64,000 nucleotides of DNA from Dermatophilaceae bacterium Soc4.6 (GTDB lineage Bacteria > Actinomycetota > Actinomycetes > Actinomycetales > Dermatophilaceae). A program made the position numbers and the translations under genes. Below the pieces are notes generated by a model. It was not told the DNA's origin and made no database searches. It was given only the letters and a program-made list of their open reading frames with translations. Position 1 is the stretch's first letter; the number at the start of each line of letters is the position of its first letter. Of the stretch, positions 25,839 through 34,207 are shown in pieces. The stretch spans positions 4,402,001 through 4,466,000 of the forward strand of contig JAZGVH010000002.1 in assembly GCA_039889245.1 (NCBI GenBank), given 5' to 3'.

Positions 25839-26380
25839 CGGGGCGAGGACTCGGCACCGACCGCGGGGCCCGGGGTGAGGAGCGGACTCACCGCGAGGAC
25901 GGCGCGCATCCCGAGGGGCTGTCCGGGCTCCATGTCGACGAGGGTGACCTGGGTGAGCCTCACGATGTCCCCGGGGTGCAGCCGGTGGTCCCGGCGATGG
26001 GTGATGTGCGCCCTGAACCCCTCACCCCAGAACCCCGGCGACTCGGGCTCGATGTCTCCGAGCCCCTCGACCAGGACGGCGTGGGCCGCTCGCAGCGCCG
26101 GGTCCATGACGACCTCTGAGACGGGCACGGTCTGCCGCGGACCGAAGAGGGCGTCTGCGCCCACCACGGCGGTGACCGCCGGGAGGGAGCCGCAGGAGGC
26201 CGCCAGCGCCGTCGCGACCTGCGTCACCGACGCCCGGCTGAAGAAGGTGGGCACCACCGTGACGTGGAGGGGCCAGTCGCGGGTGGCGAAACGGTCGCCG
26301 ACCTCGAGGGGGGTGAGGGGCGCGACGACCACGAGCCGGCGTCGTGGGGCAGTCGACCCATCACTGACCTCGTGAGGCAC
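25820..26380 (-). CDS. 2H phosphoesterase superfamily protein (2'-5' RNA ligase-like)
   Basis: 186 aa. The two HxT motifs that define the superfamily are visible: HVTVVP near residue 36 and HITHRRD near residue 135. Members hydrolyse cyclic phosphodiesters or 2'-5' linkages in RNA; the substrate here is unknown. The GTG start at 26380 is 4 nt downstream of the sepH stop, so the two are probably co-transcribed. The stop codon lies inside the second palindromic repeat, and the last residues look like read-in to that repeat. Confidence 0.8.
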   Translation of the reverse strand: MPHEVSDGSTAPRRRLVVVAPLTPLEVGDRFATRDWPLHVTVVPTFFSRASVTQVATALAASCGSLPAVTAVVGADALFGPRQTVPVSEVVMDPALRAAHAVLVEGLGDIEPESPGFWGEGFRAHITHRRDHRLHPGDIVRLTQVTLVDMEPGQPLGMRAVLAVSPLLTPGPAVGAESSPRAQGFT

Positions 26381-26384
26381 GACG

Positions 26385-27692
26385 TCAGTCGCGGCGCGAA
26401 CCGAACATGATGTCGTCCCAGGACGGCACCTGCGGTCGACCCCGACGCGCCGCCGGTCGGGCTGTCTCGGCCGCTGCCGGGGCCGCCGGGCCGGGCTGCC
26501 CCGCGGCCTTCGGGCGTGGCTTCTCCTTCGGCTCCTCGGGGCGGGCAGCGGGCTCGTCCTGCTCGCCGCCAACCTCGTCGCCGACCTCGCTGTCGTCGAC
26601 GACCTCGTCGCCGACCTCGCTGTCGTCGCCGGCCTCGTCGCCGACGGCCGGCCACTCCTCCTCGACAGCGGCGAGCGCGGCCGGGGACTCCTCGGGTGAG
26701 GGCTCCTCGCCCGCAGCGTCGGAGCCGCCGGTCGACCGGTCGTCGGCGGGCTCCGCGACCGCCTCGGTAGTCGGCTGCTCCGGCGCAGCGTCGGTCTGCG
26801 ACACCTGCGGCGGCGTCTCCTCGCCCGCGCGAGGATGGGCGGCGGGGGGCAGCCCGTGCACCTCGGGGTCGTAGGACAGCCCGGTGATCGGTAGCGCGTC
26901 GGTCGGGGGCTCCGGCGTCGGGACGTCCGTCGGCGCCCGTCCGCGCTTGGTCCGTCGACCGCGGGCCTGGCTGCGCTCACGCATCGCGGTCACGAGGTCG
27001 ACGGGCACGTCGGGGGCCCGACGCGTCACGGCAGCCACCCCGCCCTCGGCCTCGACGTCGTAGACCGCGGTCTGCACCCGGGTGGCCGGAGCGGGGATCG
27101 GCCCGGCGACCGCCGGAGCCTCCTCCTCGGTCAGCCACCGGGCCTCGTCGTCGAGCGGCGTGACGGTCTGGGTCGACAGCTCGAACGACCAGAGGGCCCG
27201 GCGCTCGCGGCCCCCGGCGACGAAGCGCATCACGACGGTCCAGTGTGCGGCCTCCGCGTCCCGCCAGGAGTCCCAGGTGCTCGTCGTCGGGTCGACGTCG
27301 CGCGCTCGCATGCGCTCGCCGACCCGGGCGATCAGGGTCGGCGCATCCGGGCCGCTGCTGCGGGTGCGCATCCGCACGAGCCGGGCGAGGTCGGCAACAT
27401 GGGCGCGCTCGGCGAGGATCGGCCCTTCATACCGGCGCACCTTCTCCACCGTCCACCCGGCGCGTGCCGCGACGTCGTCGGCGGTCCCCCCCGCCCGCAC
27501 GAGGGCCTGCACGTCACGCGGGCGCAGCCCCCCGTCGAGCTCGATCTGCAGCTGGCCCAGCCGCGACCGGTCCTGACGGACGGCGGCACGCAGGGTGTCG
27601 TCGAGGGGCAGCCGCAGGCGGGTGCCGTCGGCACCCTCGAGCAGCAGGTGGGTGCCGTCGTCGTGGACCCCCACCAGCCGAAGGTCCTGCAT
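26385..27692 (-). CDS. sepH: SepH, DUF3071 cell-division regulator
   Basis: 435 aa. The N-terminal DUF3071 domain (about 1-160) has MQDLRLVGVHDDGTHLLLEG in part and a helix-turn-helix-like region (RDVQALVRAGGTADDVAARAG). In Streptomyces and Mycobacterium SepH binds FtsZ and promotes Z-ring assembly. A long acidic low-complexity linker (about 270-400) leads to a short conserved C-terminal peptide SWDDIMFG. The ATG at 27692 follows GGAGGAG. It is divergent from the ferrochelatase gene, the same neighbourhood as in other actinobacteria. Confidence 0.93.
   Translation of the reverse strand: MQDLRLVGVHDDGTHLLLEGADGTRLRLPLDDTLRAAVRQDRSRLGQLQIELDGGLRPRDVQALVRAGGTADDVAARAGWTVEKVRRYEGPILAERAHVADLARLVRMRTRSSGPDAPTLIARVGERMRARDVDPTTSTWDSWRDAEAAHWTVVMRFVAGGRERRALWSFELSTQTVTPLDDEARWLTEEEAPAVAGPIPAPATRVQTAVYDVEAEGGVAAVTRRAPDVPVDLVTAMRERSQARGRRTKRGRAPTDVPTPEPPTDALPITGLSYDPEVHGLPPAAHPRAGEETPPQVSQTDAAPEQPTTEAVAEPADDRSTGGSDAAGEEPSPEESPAALAAVEEEWPAVGDEAGDDSEVGDEVVDDSEVGDEVGGEQDEPAARPEEPKEKPRPKAAGQPGPAAPAAAETARPAARRGRPQVPSWDDIMFGSRRD
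26572..26640 (-). repeat. 30-bp tandem repeat in the sepH acidic linker
   Basis: Units at 26572-26601 and 26602-26631 differ at few positions and a partial third begins at 26632. They encode the repeated acidic peptide DDSEVGDEV. The in-frame unit suggests a linker of variable length. Confidence 0.75.
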
Positions 27693-27817
27693 CCGCACTC
27701 CTCCTGCTCGCTGGTCATGCCTCGTCGTGGCCCGCTCATCCTGCCTGTTCCTGCTCCAGACTGTGCCATCCCGAGCGCACAGCCGGAAGCGGCCACGCCG
27801 GTTGGCGGCCGGACGGG

Positions 27818-27823
27818 TAGCGT
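27818..27823 (+). promoter_or_regulatory. -10 box TAGCGT for a leaderless ferrochelatase transcript
   Basis: TAGCGT ends 7 nt before the ATG at 27831 and no ribosome site intervenes. Confidence 0.55.
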
Positions 27824-27830
27824 TTTCCCC

Positions 27831-28955
27831 ATGACCGACCCCATTCCGGCGGGCGCACCCGACGCCAGCGACCTCCTCGCGCCGTACGACGCCGTCCTGC
27901 TCCTCTCGTTCGGCGGGCCCGAGGCCCCCGACGAGGTCATGCCCTTCCTGCGGCGAGTCACCGCCGGTCGGGGCATCCCCGACGAGCGGCTCGAGGCCGT
28001 GGGACACCACTACCACCTCTTCGGCGGCAAGAGCCCCATCAACGACCAGAACCGCGCGCTCATCGCGGCGATGGAGGCCGAGCTCGCCGGCCGTGACATC
28101 CACCTGCCCGTGCTCTGGGGCAACCGCAACAGCGAGCCCTTCCTCGCCGACAGCCTCCGCGCCGCGGCGCAGCGGGGCCTGCACCGTCTGCTCGTCATCT
28201 CGACCAGCGCCTACTCGTGCTACTCGTCGTGCCGGCAGTACCGCGAGAACCTCGCCGACGCCGTGACGGCCGTGCGCGACGAGGGCCACGTCGTCGTCGT
28301 CGACAAGGTCGGCCCGTATGCCGGGCGGCCGGCGTTCGTCGACCCCAACGCCCGGCTCGTGCTCGAGGCGCTGCGCAGCCACGCCGACGTGCCCGACGCC
28401 CAGCTGGGCCTGCTCTTCGTGACGCACTCGATCCCCGACGCGATGGACGAGACCTCCGGGCCGGGTGACGGCGACGGCCGGCTCTACCAGGAGCAGCACC
28501 ACCGGCTGGCCATGGAGGTCACCGCTCGCGCTGCCTCCGAGCTGGGTCGGGACCTGCCGGCCGAGGTCGTCTACTGCTCCCGCTCCGGACCCCCGAGCCA
28601 GCCGTGGCTCGAGCCCGACGTCAACGACCGCCTCGAGGAGCTGGCCAAGGAGGGCGTCACGACCGTGGTCGTGGCTCCCATCGGCTTCGTCTCCGACCAC
28701 ATGGAGGTGGCCTACGACCTCGACACCGAGGCTCGCGAGACGGCCGACCGGCTGGGTCTGACGATGACCAGGGTGCCGACGGTCGGTGTCGATCCCGGGT
28801 GGGTGGCAGGGCTGGTGGACCTGCTGCTCGAGCGCGCCGACGAGGCGCGAGGAGGCCCGGCCCCCAGCGGCCCCGGCGTGCGTCCCTCGGTGTGCGCGCC
28901 GGGCTGCTGCCCCAACCTGCGCACGGCCCGTCCGGCCCTGTGCGGGAGCGACTGA
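27831..28955 (+). CDS. cpfC: coproporphyrin III ferrochelatase
   Basis: 374 aa. Inserts Fe(II) into coproporphyrin III in the Gram-positive heme pathway; older annotations call it hemH. Visible are VLLLSFGGPEAPDEV, FGGKSPINDQN, a metal-site region STSAYSCYSSCRQY and a late Glu/His block. The C-terminal Cys cluster CAPGCCPN plus a last Cys (Cys355, 359, 360, 371) and an internal Cys fit the [2Fe-2S] cluster of actinobacterial enzymes. The downstream chdC and cgoX genes in this window confirm the coproporphyrin route. Stop and next start overlap as TGATG. Confidence 0.93.
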   Translation: MTDPIPAGAPDASDLLAPYDAVLLLSFGGPEAPDEVMPFLRRVTAGRGIPDERLEAVGHHYHLFGGKSPINDQNRALIAAMEAELAGRDIHLPVLWGNRNSEPFLADSLRAAAQRGLHRLLVISTSAYSCYSSCRQYRENLADAVTAVRDEGHVVVVDKVGPYAGRPAFVDPNARLVLEALRSHADVPDAQLGLLFVTHSIPDAMDETSGPGDGDGRLYQEQHHRLAMEVTARAASELGRDLPAEVVYCSRSGPPSQPWLEPDVNDRLEELAKEGVTTVVVAPIGFVSDHMEVAYDLDTEARETADRLGLTMTRVPTVGVDPGWVAGLVDLLLERADEARGGPAPSGPGVRPSVCAPGCCPNLRTARPALCGSD

Positions 28956-29866
28956 TGAGCCCCTCCGGCGCTGACCCCGATCTCGGCGCCCGCACGGCCG
29001 ACCTCGCGGAGCGGGCACTCCTCGCCCTCGACGGGCTCGAGTCCCTGGCCGTCGAGGTGGCGCTCGAGGCGGGTCGGCTCATCACGCACGAGCGGCCGGC
29101 CGGGCTGGGCCCGTCGGCGACGAAGTCCTCGCCGACCGACGTCGTCACCGTCATGGACACCCGCTCCGAGGAGCTGATCCGCGAGCGCCTGCTCGCGGCC
29201 CGTCCGCACGACGGCGTCCTCGGCGAGGAGGGTGACGATCACGTCGGCACCTCGGGCATCACGTGGGTCGTCGACCCCATCGACGGCACGGTCAACTACC
29301 TCTACGAGATCCCCGCGTACGCCGTGTCCATCGCCGCAGTGACCGGGGACCCGCGGGTCGCGGGGGAGTGGCAGGTGCTGGCGGCGGCGGTGGGCGACCC
29401 GTCCCGAGGCCTCGTCTACCACGCGACCAAGGGGGCGGGGGCCCGCTGCTCGGTGGTCCCCACCGGTACGGCCAGCGACGGGGGAGACGCCCACGGGCGC
29501 ACCTCACGCGTGCTGCACGTGGGTGACGTGGACGATCTCGGGAGCGCCCTGGTGGGCACCGGCTTCGGCTACACCCGCGAGCGCCGCCTCACCCAGGCCG
29601 AGCTGCTGCTGAAGGTGCTGCCCGAGATCCGCGACATCCGCCGGATCGGCAGCGCCGCGCTCGACCTGTGCGCGGTGGCCGCGGGTCAGCTCGACGGGTT
29701 CTTCGAGATCGGGCTCAACCCGTGGGACCTCGCCGGCGGGTGGCTGGTCGTCACCGAGGCCGGCGGGGTGGTCACCGGGCCGGGCGGCGGCGCCCCCGAC
29801 GCCCACCTGACCGTGGCGGGCAACCCGGCGGTCCACGCCGCCCTCTCGGCGGTCGTGGACCGCTGA
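28955..29866 (+). CDS. suhB: inositol monophosphatase family protein
   Basis: 303 aa Mg-dependent phosphatase. The motifs are LGEEG, the metal-binding WVVDPIDGTVNY and the C-terminal NPWDLAGGWLVVTEAGG. Substrates in the family include inositol-1-phosphate and other sugar phosphates. Its position beside DUF4193 and dut equals that of suhB (Rv2701c) in M. tuberculosis, hence the symbol. It starts one base into the ferrochelatase stop. Confidence 0.9.
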   Translation: MSPSGADPDLGARTADLAERALLALDGLESLAVEVALEAGRLITHERPAGLGPSATKSSPTDVVTVMDTRSEELIRERLLAARPHDGVLGEEGDDHVGTSGITWVVDPIDGTVNYLYEIPAYAVSIAAVTGDPRVAGEWQVLAAAVGDPSRGLVYHATKGAGARCSVVPTGTASDGGDAHGRTSRVLHVGDVDDLGSALVGTGFGYTRERRLTQAELLLKVLPEIRDIRRIGSAALDLCAVAAGQLDGFFEIGLNPWDLAGGWLVVTEAGGVVTGPGGGAPDAHLTVAGNPAVHAALSAVVDR

Positions 29867-29884
29867 GAGGACGGTGGGGGCTGC

Positions 29885-30079
29885 TCAGGCCGCAGACCTG
29901 ACGCGAAAGTCGTCGAGCTCGGGCAGCCGCACCCCGTGGTCGTCAGCGAGCCGGAGGATCGACTCCAGCTCACCGGTGAGGACGTCGGCGGTGTAGTCCT
30001 CGCCGCAGTCCCGGGCCCGGTCGAGACCGGCCAGGGCCTCGCGGGCCCGCTCGTGGAGTCGGGTGTGGAACTCAGTCAT
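29885..30079 (-). CDS. small conserved acidic protein, unknown function
   Basis: 64 aa, fully helical in appearance (RLHERAREALAGLDRARD, then VLTGELESILRLADDHG), with no Cys and no membrane helix. The ATG at 30079 has a strong GGAGGTG 4 nt upstream, which makes it a real gene despite its size. I recognise no domain. It converges on suhB with 18 nt between them. Confidence 0.7.
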   Translation of the reverse strand: MTEFHTRLHERAREALAGLDRARDCGEDYTADVLTGELESILRLADDHGVRLPELDDFRVRSAA

Positions 30080-30341
30080 CGTGCACCTCCGTCACAGGGG
30101 GGCGCTCCGGGTGGAGCGCGTGGGGTCGTCTCGCAACAGCCCGACTGTAGGGGGCACGTGCGTCGAACGGGGGCTTGCGACCTCACCGTGTGCCGGAGGC
30201 AGGGACGTCGTGCGACTCGGGCGCCTCGCGAGGGGGGGCCCCGATGCGGGCACAAACGAGCCTGGCGCGGCGTTAGACCCCACGAGCCACGTGAGCGACT
30301 CGTTCACGCTACCCTCCACCACAGCACGGCAGGTTGCTTTT
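30080..30341. other. intergenic region upstream of DUF4193
   Basis: Together with 30342-30422 this makes a 343-bp gap with no gene I can support. It holds the start region of the leftward 64-residue protein and, at its right end, an AT-richer stretch leading into the DUF4193 promoter. No RNA gene was recognised. Confidence 0.5.
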
Positions 30342-30373
30342 TGTCCCAAACTGCACCAGTTTGCTCTATCCTG
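30342..30373 (+). promoter_or_regulatory. DUF4193 promoter with a 17-bp inverted repeat in its spacer
   Basis: A -35-like TTGTCC (30342-30347) and a -10-like CTCTAT/TATCCT (30365-30373) flank CAAACTG-CAC-CAGTTTG (30348-30364), a perfect 7-bp inverted repeat filling the spacer. A protein bound there would cover the promoter, so it is a candidate operator. Confidence 0.5.
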
Positions 30374-30422
30374 CCACAGCGCCCGCACCCACCCCATCGC
30401 ACGACCCCAGGAGGGACACCCC

Positions 30423-30722
30423 ATGGCGACCGACTACGACGCCCCCCGCAAGACCGACGACGACCTGTCCGAGGACTCCATCGAAGAGCTCAAGGCCCGC
30501 CGCGTCGACAAGTCCTCGTCGGCAGTGGACGTCGAGGAGAACGACACCGCCGAGGGCTTCGAGCTCCCCGGCGCCGACCTGTCCGGCGAGGAGCTCTCGG
30601 TCCGCGTCCTTCCCCGTCAGGCCGACGAGTTCACCTGCGCCCAGTGCTTCCTCGTGCACCACCGCAGCCAGCTGGCCAGCGAGTCCCGCGGCCAGATGGT
30701 CTGTCGCGACTGCGCCTCCTGA
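30423..30722 (+). CDS. DUF4193 zinc-ribbon protein
   Basis: 99 aa acidic protein. A disordered N-terminal half ([18 protein letters not shown]) leads to a C-terminal C-x2-C ... C-x2-C zinc ribbon ([11 protein letters not shown] and VCRDC). DUF4193 is conserved across actinobacteria and unannotated functionally. The ATG follows AGGAGGG with 7-nt spacing, and the dedicated promoter and terminator hairpin suggest a monocistronic, well-expressed gene. In M. tuberculosis a DUF3093 gene lies between DUF4193 and dut; it is absent here. Confidence 0.9.
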   Translation: MATDYDAPRKTDDDLSEDSIEELKARRVDKSSSAVDVEENDTAEGFELPGADLSGEELSVRVLPRQADEFTCAQCFLVHHRSQLASESRGQMVCRDCAS

Positions 30723-30733
30723 CGTGACGCCTC

Positions 30734-30771
30734 AGCAAGGGTCGGTTCCGCAGGGGACCGGCCTTCTTGCT
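30734..30771 (+). terminator. long hairpin after DUF4193
   Basis: AGCAAG at 30734-30739 pairs with CTTGCT at 30766-30771, and GGTCGGTTCC pairs with GGGGACCGGCC across a 3-nt loop, giving a long GC-rich stem 11 nt after the DUF4193 stop. There is no T-run, as is common in actinobacteria. It separates DUF4193 from dut and argues that dut starts downstream of it. Confidence 0.65.
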
Positions 30772-30801
30772 GTCCCGACGGCCATCACAGACGGTGCGCC
30801 G

Positions 30802-31251
30802 GTGCGGGTGCTGCTGAAGCGGCTGGACGCCGACCTGCCGGCCCCTGCCTACGCCCACCCGGGTGACGCGGGAGCAGACCTGCGGGCCCGCGTCGACGTC
30901 GTCCTCGGTCCGGGCGAGAGGGCGCTGGTCCCCACCGGGGTGGCCATCGCCCTCCCCGCCGGGTACGCCGCCTTCACCCACCCGCGCAGCGGTCTCGCGA
31001 CCCGGCACGGCATCACCATCGTCAACGCACCCGGCACGATCGACGCCGGCTACCGCGGCGAGATCATGGTCAACCTCGTCAATCTCGACCAGCACGAGGT
31101 GTTCACGGTGCGTCGTGGTGACCGGATCGCGCAGCTGGTCGTGCAGATGGTCGCCCGCGTCGACTTCGTCGAGCAGGATTCGCTCCCCGACAGTCGCAGG
31201 GGGGACACTGGTCACGGCGCCAGCGGCGGCTTCGGACCACCGGGGGACTGA
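30802..31251 (+). CDS. dut: dUTP diphosphatase
   Basis: Trimeric dUTPase that converts dUTP to dUMP and keeps uracil out of DNA. All five motifs are seen: [37 protein letters not shown] and the C-terminal P-loop-like [13 protein letters not shown], where SGGFG replaces the usual GGFGSTG. I choose the GTG at 30802 (149 aa, normal length), because an in-frame GTG at 30724 would put the terminator hairpin inside the coding region. No strong ribosome site is visible at either. Confidence 0.92.
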   Translation: MRVLLKRLDADLPAPAYAHPGDAGADLRARVDVVLGPGERALVPTGVAIALPAGYAAFTHPRSGLATRHGITIVNAPGTIDAGYRGEIMVNLVNLDQHEVFTVRRGDRIAQLVVQMVARVDFVEQDSLPDSRRGDTGHGASGGFGPPGD

Positions 31252-31319
31252 TCCCGGCGGGACGTCAGACCCCGCACCCGCACCACACACCACTCGAGGA
31301 CACAAGAGGCGAAGGACCC

Positions 31320-32192
31320 GTGGGAATCTTCCGACGACGTGACAAGACCGAGAACGGCAGCGAGGCCCCGGGCCTGCAGGAGTCGGAGACCTCCGGGTCG
31401 GAGCCGGCGTCCGAGCTCGAGGTGAGCCCGTCCGAGGAGGTCGACGTGCTGCCCGAGGCCGACGGGCTCGACGGGCTCGACGAGCTCGACGAGCTCGACG
31501 AGGAGCCGCTCAACCGGGCCCGCGGACCCTTCGACCTGACCGAGGTCGAGGCGGCCGAGGCCGGTGGCGCCGACCCCGTCGCCCGTCTCGACCTCGGCGC
31601 CCTGCGCCTCGTCCCGATCGAGGGGATGCAGCTGCGCCTCGAGGTCGACGAAGCGCAGGGGACCGTGCTCTCCGTGCACGCCGTGCTGGGCGAGTCAGGG
31701 GTGCAGCTCCAGGCCTTCGCCGCGCCTCGCACACTGCCTGTGTGGCCCGAGATCCGCACCGAGATCGCCGACAACATCACGGCCGGCGGCGGCACCGCCG
31801 ACGTCGTGCGCGGTGAGCTCGGCCGCGAGCTGGTCTGCCGGATGCCGCAGCAGGGCGTCGACGGGCGCACCGTCTTCGCCCAGGTGCGGTTCGCCGGCAT
31901 CGACGGGCCGCGGTGGTTCCTGCGCGCGGTGTTCAGCGGCCCCGCTGCCATCGACGAGGCGGCAGCGGCACCGCTCGTCGAGCTCGTGCGCAACACGGTG
32001 GTCGTGCGCGGTGACGAGGCCATGCCTCCCCGTGAGGTCCTGCCACTGACCCTGCCGCAGGACATCCAGCCCGAGCCCGGGGACGACCCGGTGCCGGACC
32101 AGCCATCCCTCGACGACGAGGTCGTCGAGGACCCCCACCTCGACGACCTCAAGCCGTTCGAGCGCGGCCCCGAGATCACCGAAGTGCGCTGA
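31320..32192 (+). CDS. DUF3710 protein
   Basis: 290 aa. Acidic low-complexity N-terminus (about 1-65, with LDGLDELDELDE repeats) followed by the DUF3710 domain (about 68-230; FDLTEVEAAEAGG, LRLVPIEGMQLRLEVDE, ITAGGGTADVVRGELG in part), then an acidic Pro-rich tail. Function unknown. It sits, as in M. tuberculosis (Rv2696c), between dut and the OB-fold gene. The GTG start follows GAAGGA. Confidence 0.9.
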   Translation: MGIFRRRDKTENGSEAPGLQESETSGSEPASELEVSPSEEVDVLPEADGLDGLDELDELDEEPLNRARGPFDLTEVEAAEAGGADPVARLDLGALRLVPIEGMQLRLEVDEAQGTVLSVHAVLGESGVQLQAFAAPRTLPVWPEIRTEIADNITAGGGTADVVRGELGRELVCRMPQQGVDGRTVFAQVRFAGIDGPRWFLRAVFSGPAAIDEAAAAPLVELVRNTVVVRGDEAMPPREVLPLTLPQDIQPEPGDDPVPDQPSLDDEVVEDPHLDDLKPFERGPEITEVR

Positions 32193-32215
32193 CGTCGAGC
32201 TGAGGAGACGAAGAC

Positions 32216-32638
32216 ATGGCTCACGACCCCACGGTCCAGGGGCGCTCGACCACCACGGGCGGACCCCCGAGCAGGGGCATCCTGTCGAGGTGGGCCGATC
32301 GGCTCGCCCGGCCCATCGAGGACCTCGAGGCCGACGACCTGAAAGCCGACGCCGAGCGGGTGGGCGCCACGCCGATCTGCGACCTTCCCAACCGCGAGAA
32401 GGCCCGGGTGTGCGGGATCGTTCGCTCGGTCACCCTGCGGCCCCGGACCGACATCCCGGCCCTGGTGTGCGAGCTCTACGACGGCAGCCGGGCCCTGCAC
32501 CTGGTCTGGCTCGGGCGGCGCGAGATCGCGGGCATCACCCCGGGCGTGACCCTGAGGGCGACGGGTCGGGTGTCCTACTACCGGGGCGTCGCCACCATCT
32601 TCAACCCCCTCTACGAGATCGTCCCCAAGAGTGGCTGA
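32216..32638 (+). CDS. OB-fold nucleic-acid-binding protein
   Basis: 140 aa. After a basic N-terminus the region from about residue 62 (CGIVRSVTLRPRTDIPALVCELYDGSRAL in part) to the end forms an OB-fold related to the RecG wedge/tRNA-anticodon type, ending RVSYYRGVATIFNPLYEI. A nucleic-acid role is likely but the target is unknown. The ATG follows GAGGAGA; the gene overlaps the DUF3159 start by 8 nt. Confidence 0.85.
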   Translation: MAHDPTVQGRSTTTGGPPSRGILSRWADRLARPIEDLEADDLKADAERVGATPICDLPNREKARVCGIVRSVTLRPRTDIPALVCELYDGSRALHLVWLGRREIAGITPGVTLRATGRVSYYRGVATIFNPLYEIVPKSG

Positions 32639-33434
32639 GCAGCACCCGACGCCCGGTCGGCTGGAGGCGGTGACCTCCCACACGACGGTCGAGGAGCTCC
32701 TGCGCGAGCGCATCGGTCTGGCCGTCGGCGGCTGGCGCGGGGGCCTCGAGTCGGCGCTGCCGACCCTGGTGTTCGTGGTGGCGTGGACCGCCACCCACGA
32801 CACCCGCCTGACGCTGGTGGCCTCCGGACTGACCCTGGCCGCGCTCGCGGTGGTGCGTCTCGTGCGTCGCGACACCGTGCGGTTCATCGGCTACTCGGCC
32901 GTGGTGCTGGCGATCGCGGCGTTCTTCGCGATCCGGTCGGGTCGGGCCCAGGACGCGTTCCTCCCGGGGATGATCGGCACCGGAGCGACCCTCGTGGTGC
33001 TCACGGTCGCCAACCTCACCCGGTGGCCGCTCTTCGGCTTCCTGATCGCCGCCGGTGACCCTGAGCTCGTGGCGGCGTCCGACCGGCTCAAGTCGTCGTC
33101 GCGCAAGGACGCTCTCGACGACGAGCAGTCGCGGGCCACGGCGGCCCGCGACGAGGAAGCGCTCACCGAGGCGTTCCTGGGGTGGCGCAGGCACCCGGGC
33201 ATCGTGACCGTCGCCTCGCGCCTCGGCTGGGTGATCGTGGCGCTCGACGTCGTCCGGCTCGCCGTGATGGTCCCGCTCTACCTCGGGGGTCAGGTCGCGG
33301 CACTCGGCGTCGCCAAGGTCGTCCTCGGCACACCGGCATACCTCGTCGCCGTGCTCGTCATGGGCCTGGTGGTCCTGCGCGGTCAGACCCCCCTCGAGCG
33401 GGCTCCCGAACCAGGCGGGTCCTCAGCTCCCTGA
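32631..33434 (+). CDS. DUF3159 membrane protein
   Basis: 267 aa with about six membrane helices (GLESALPTLVFVVAW, LVASGLTLAALAVVRLV, VVLAIAAFFAI and a later group near 195-250) and a charged cytosolic loop (about 145-180). Conserved actinobacterial family without known function. It is translationally coupled to the OB-fold gene and ends the dut-DUF3710-OB-DUF3159 run. It converges on ceoC with 35 nt between. Confidence 0.88.
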   Translation: MAEQHPTPGRLEAVTSHTTVEELLRERIGLAVGGWRGGLESALPTLVFVVAWTATHDTRLTLVASGLTLAALAVVRLVRRDTVRFIGYSAVVLAIAAFFAIRSGRAQDAFLPGMIGTGATLVVLTVANLTRWPLFGFLIAAGDPELVAASDRLKSSSRKDALDDEQSRATAARDEEALTEAFLGWRRHPGIVTVASRLGWVIVALDVVRLAVMVPLYLGGQVAALGVAKVVLGTPAYLVAVLVMGLVVLRGQTPLERAPEPGGSSAP

Positions 33435-33469
33435 GCCCCACGAGACCCTGCGAGCTCCCGTGTGGGGCG

Positions 33470-34153
33470 CTACTCCTCGCCGCGGGGCAGCCGGTTGCCG
33501 GGGGAGAGGAGCTGCTCAAGCTCGTCCTCGGCGTCGGGGGTGGTGATGAACAGCAGCTCGTCATGGGCCTCGACGCAGTCGTCCCGGCTCGGCGCGATGG
33601 GTCGGTCATCTCGGATGATGCCGACCAGCACGGTGTCGGCCGGCCACGCGACCTCGCTGATGGGGCGCCCGATGTAGGGGCTCTCGGCCGGGATCGTGAG
33701 CTCGACCATCGAGGCCTTCGACTGCTGGAACTGGAAGATCCGCACGAGGTCGCCGACGCTCACCGCCTCCTCGACGAGGGCGGTCATCAGCCGCGGCGTC
33801 GAGACGGCCACGTCGACCCCCCACGACTCGTCGAACATCCACTCGTTCTTGGGGTTGTTGACCCGGGCGACCGTGCGTGGCACCCCGAACTCCGTCTTCG
33901 ACAGGAGCGACACGACGAGGTTGGCCTTGTCGTCACCGGTGGCGGCCACCACGACGTCGCACTCCTGCACACGGGCCTCCTCGAGGACCGTGATCTCGCA
34001 GGCGTCCGCCAGCAGCCACGCGGCGTCGGGCACCCGCGAGGCCTCCACGTCGTCGGCATCCTTGTCGATCAGCAGCACCTGGTGCCCGTTGTGCAGCAGC
34101 TCGCGGGCGATCGACCGTCCCACGCTCCCCGCTCCGGCGATGACGACGCGCAT
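33470..34153 (-). CDS. ceoC: TrkA-type RCK K+ transport regulator (second of pair)
   Basis: 227 aa, one TrkA-N NAD(H)-binding domain (MRVVIAGAGSVGRSIARELL, GxGxxG) and one TrkA-C domain (about 140-220). RCK subunits gate K+ transporters in response to nucleotides. The ATG follows GGAGAG. No Trk/Ktr membrane subunit is adjacent; the divergent membrane gene is a KimA-type importer. The pair corresponds to CeoB/CeoC of M. tuberculosis (Rv2691/Rv2692). Confidence 0.88.
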   Translation of the reverse strand: MRVVIAGAGSVGRSIARELLHNGHQVLLIDKDADDVEASRVPDAAWLLADACEITVLEEARVQECDVVVAATGDDKANLVVSLLSKTEFGVPRTVARVNNPKNEWMFDESWGVDVAVSTPRLMTALVEEAVSVGDLVRIFQFQQSKASMVELTIPAESPYIGRPISEVAWPADTVLVGIIRDDRPIAPSRDDCVEAHDELLFITTPDAEDELEQLLSPGNRLPRGEE

Positions 34154-34207
34154 GGCTGCTCTCCGGGGCTTCTCGGGTGGGATGGGTAAGGGGGTAGAGG
34201 CGGTGGG

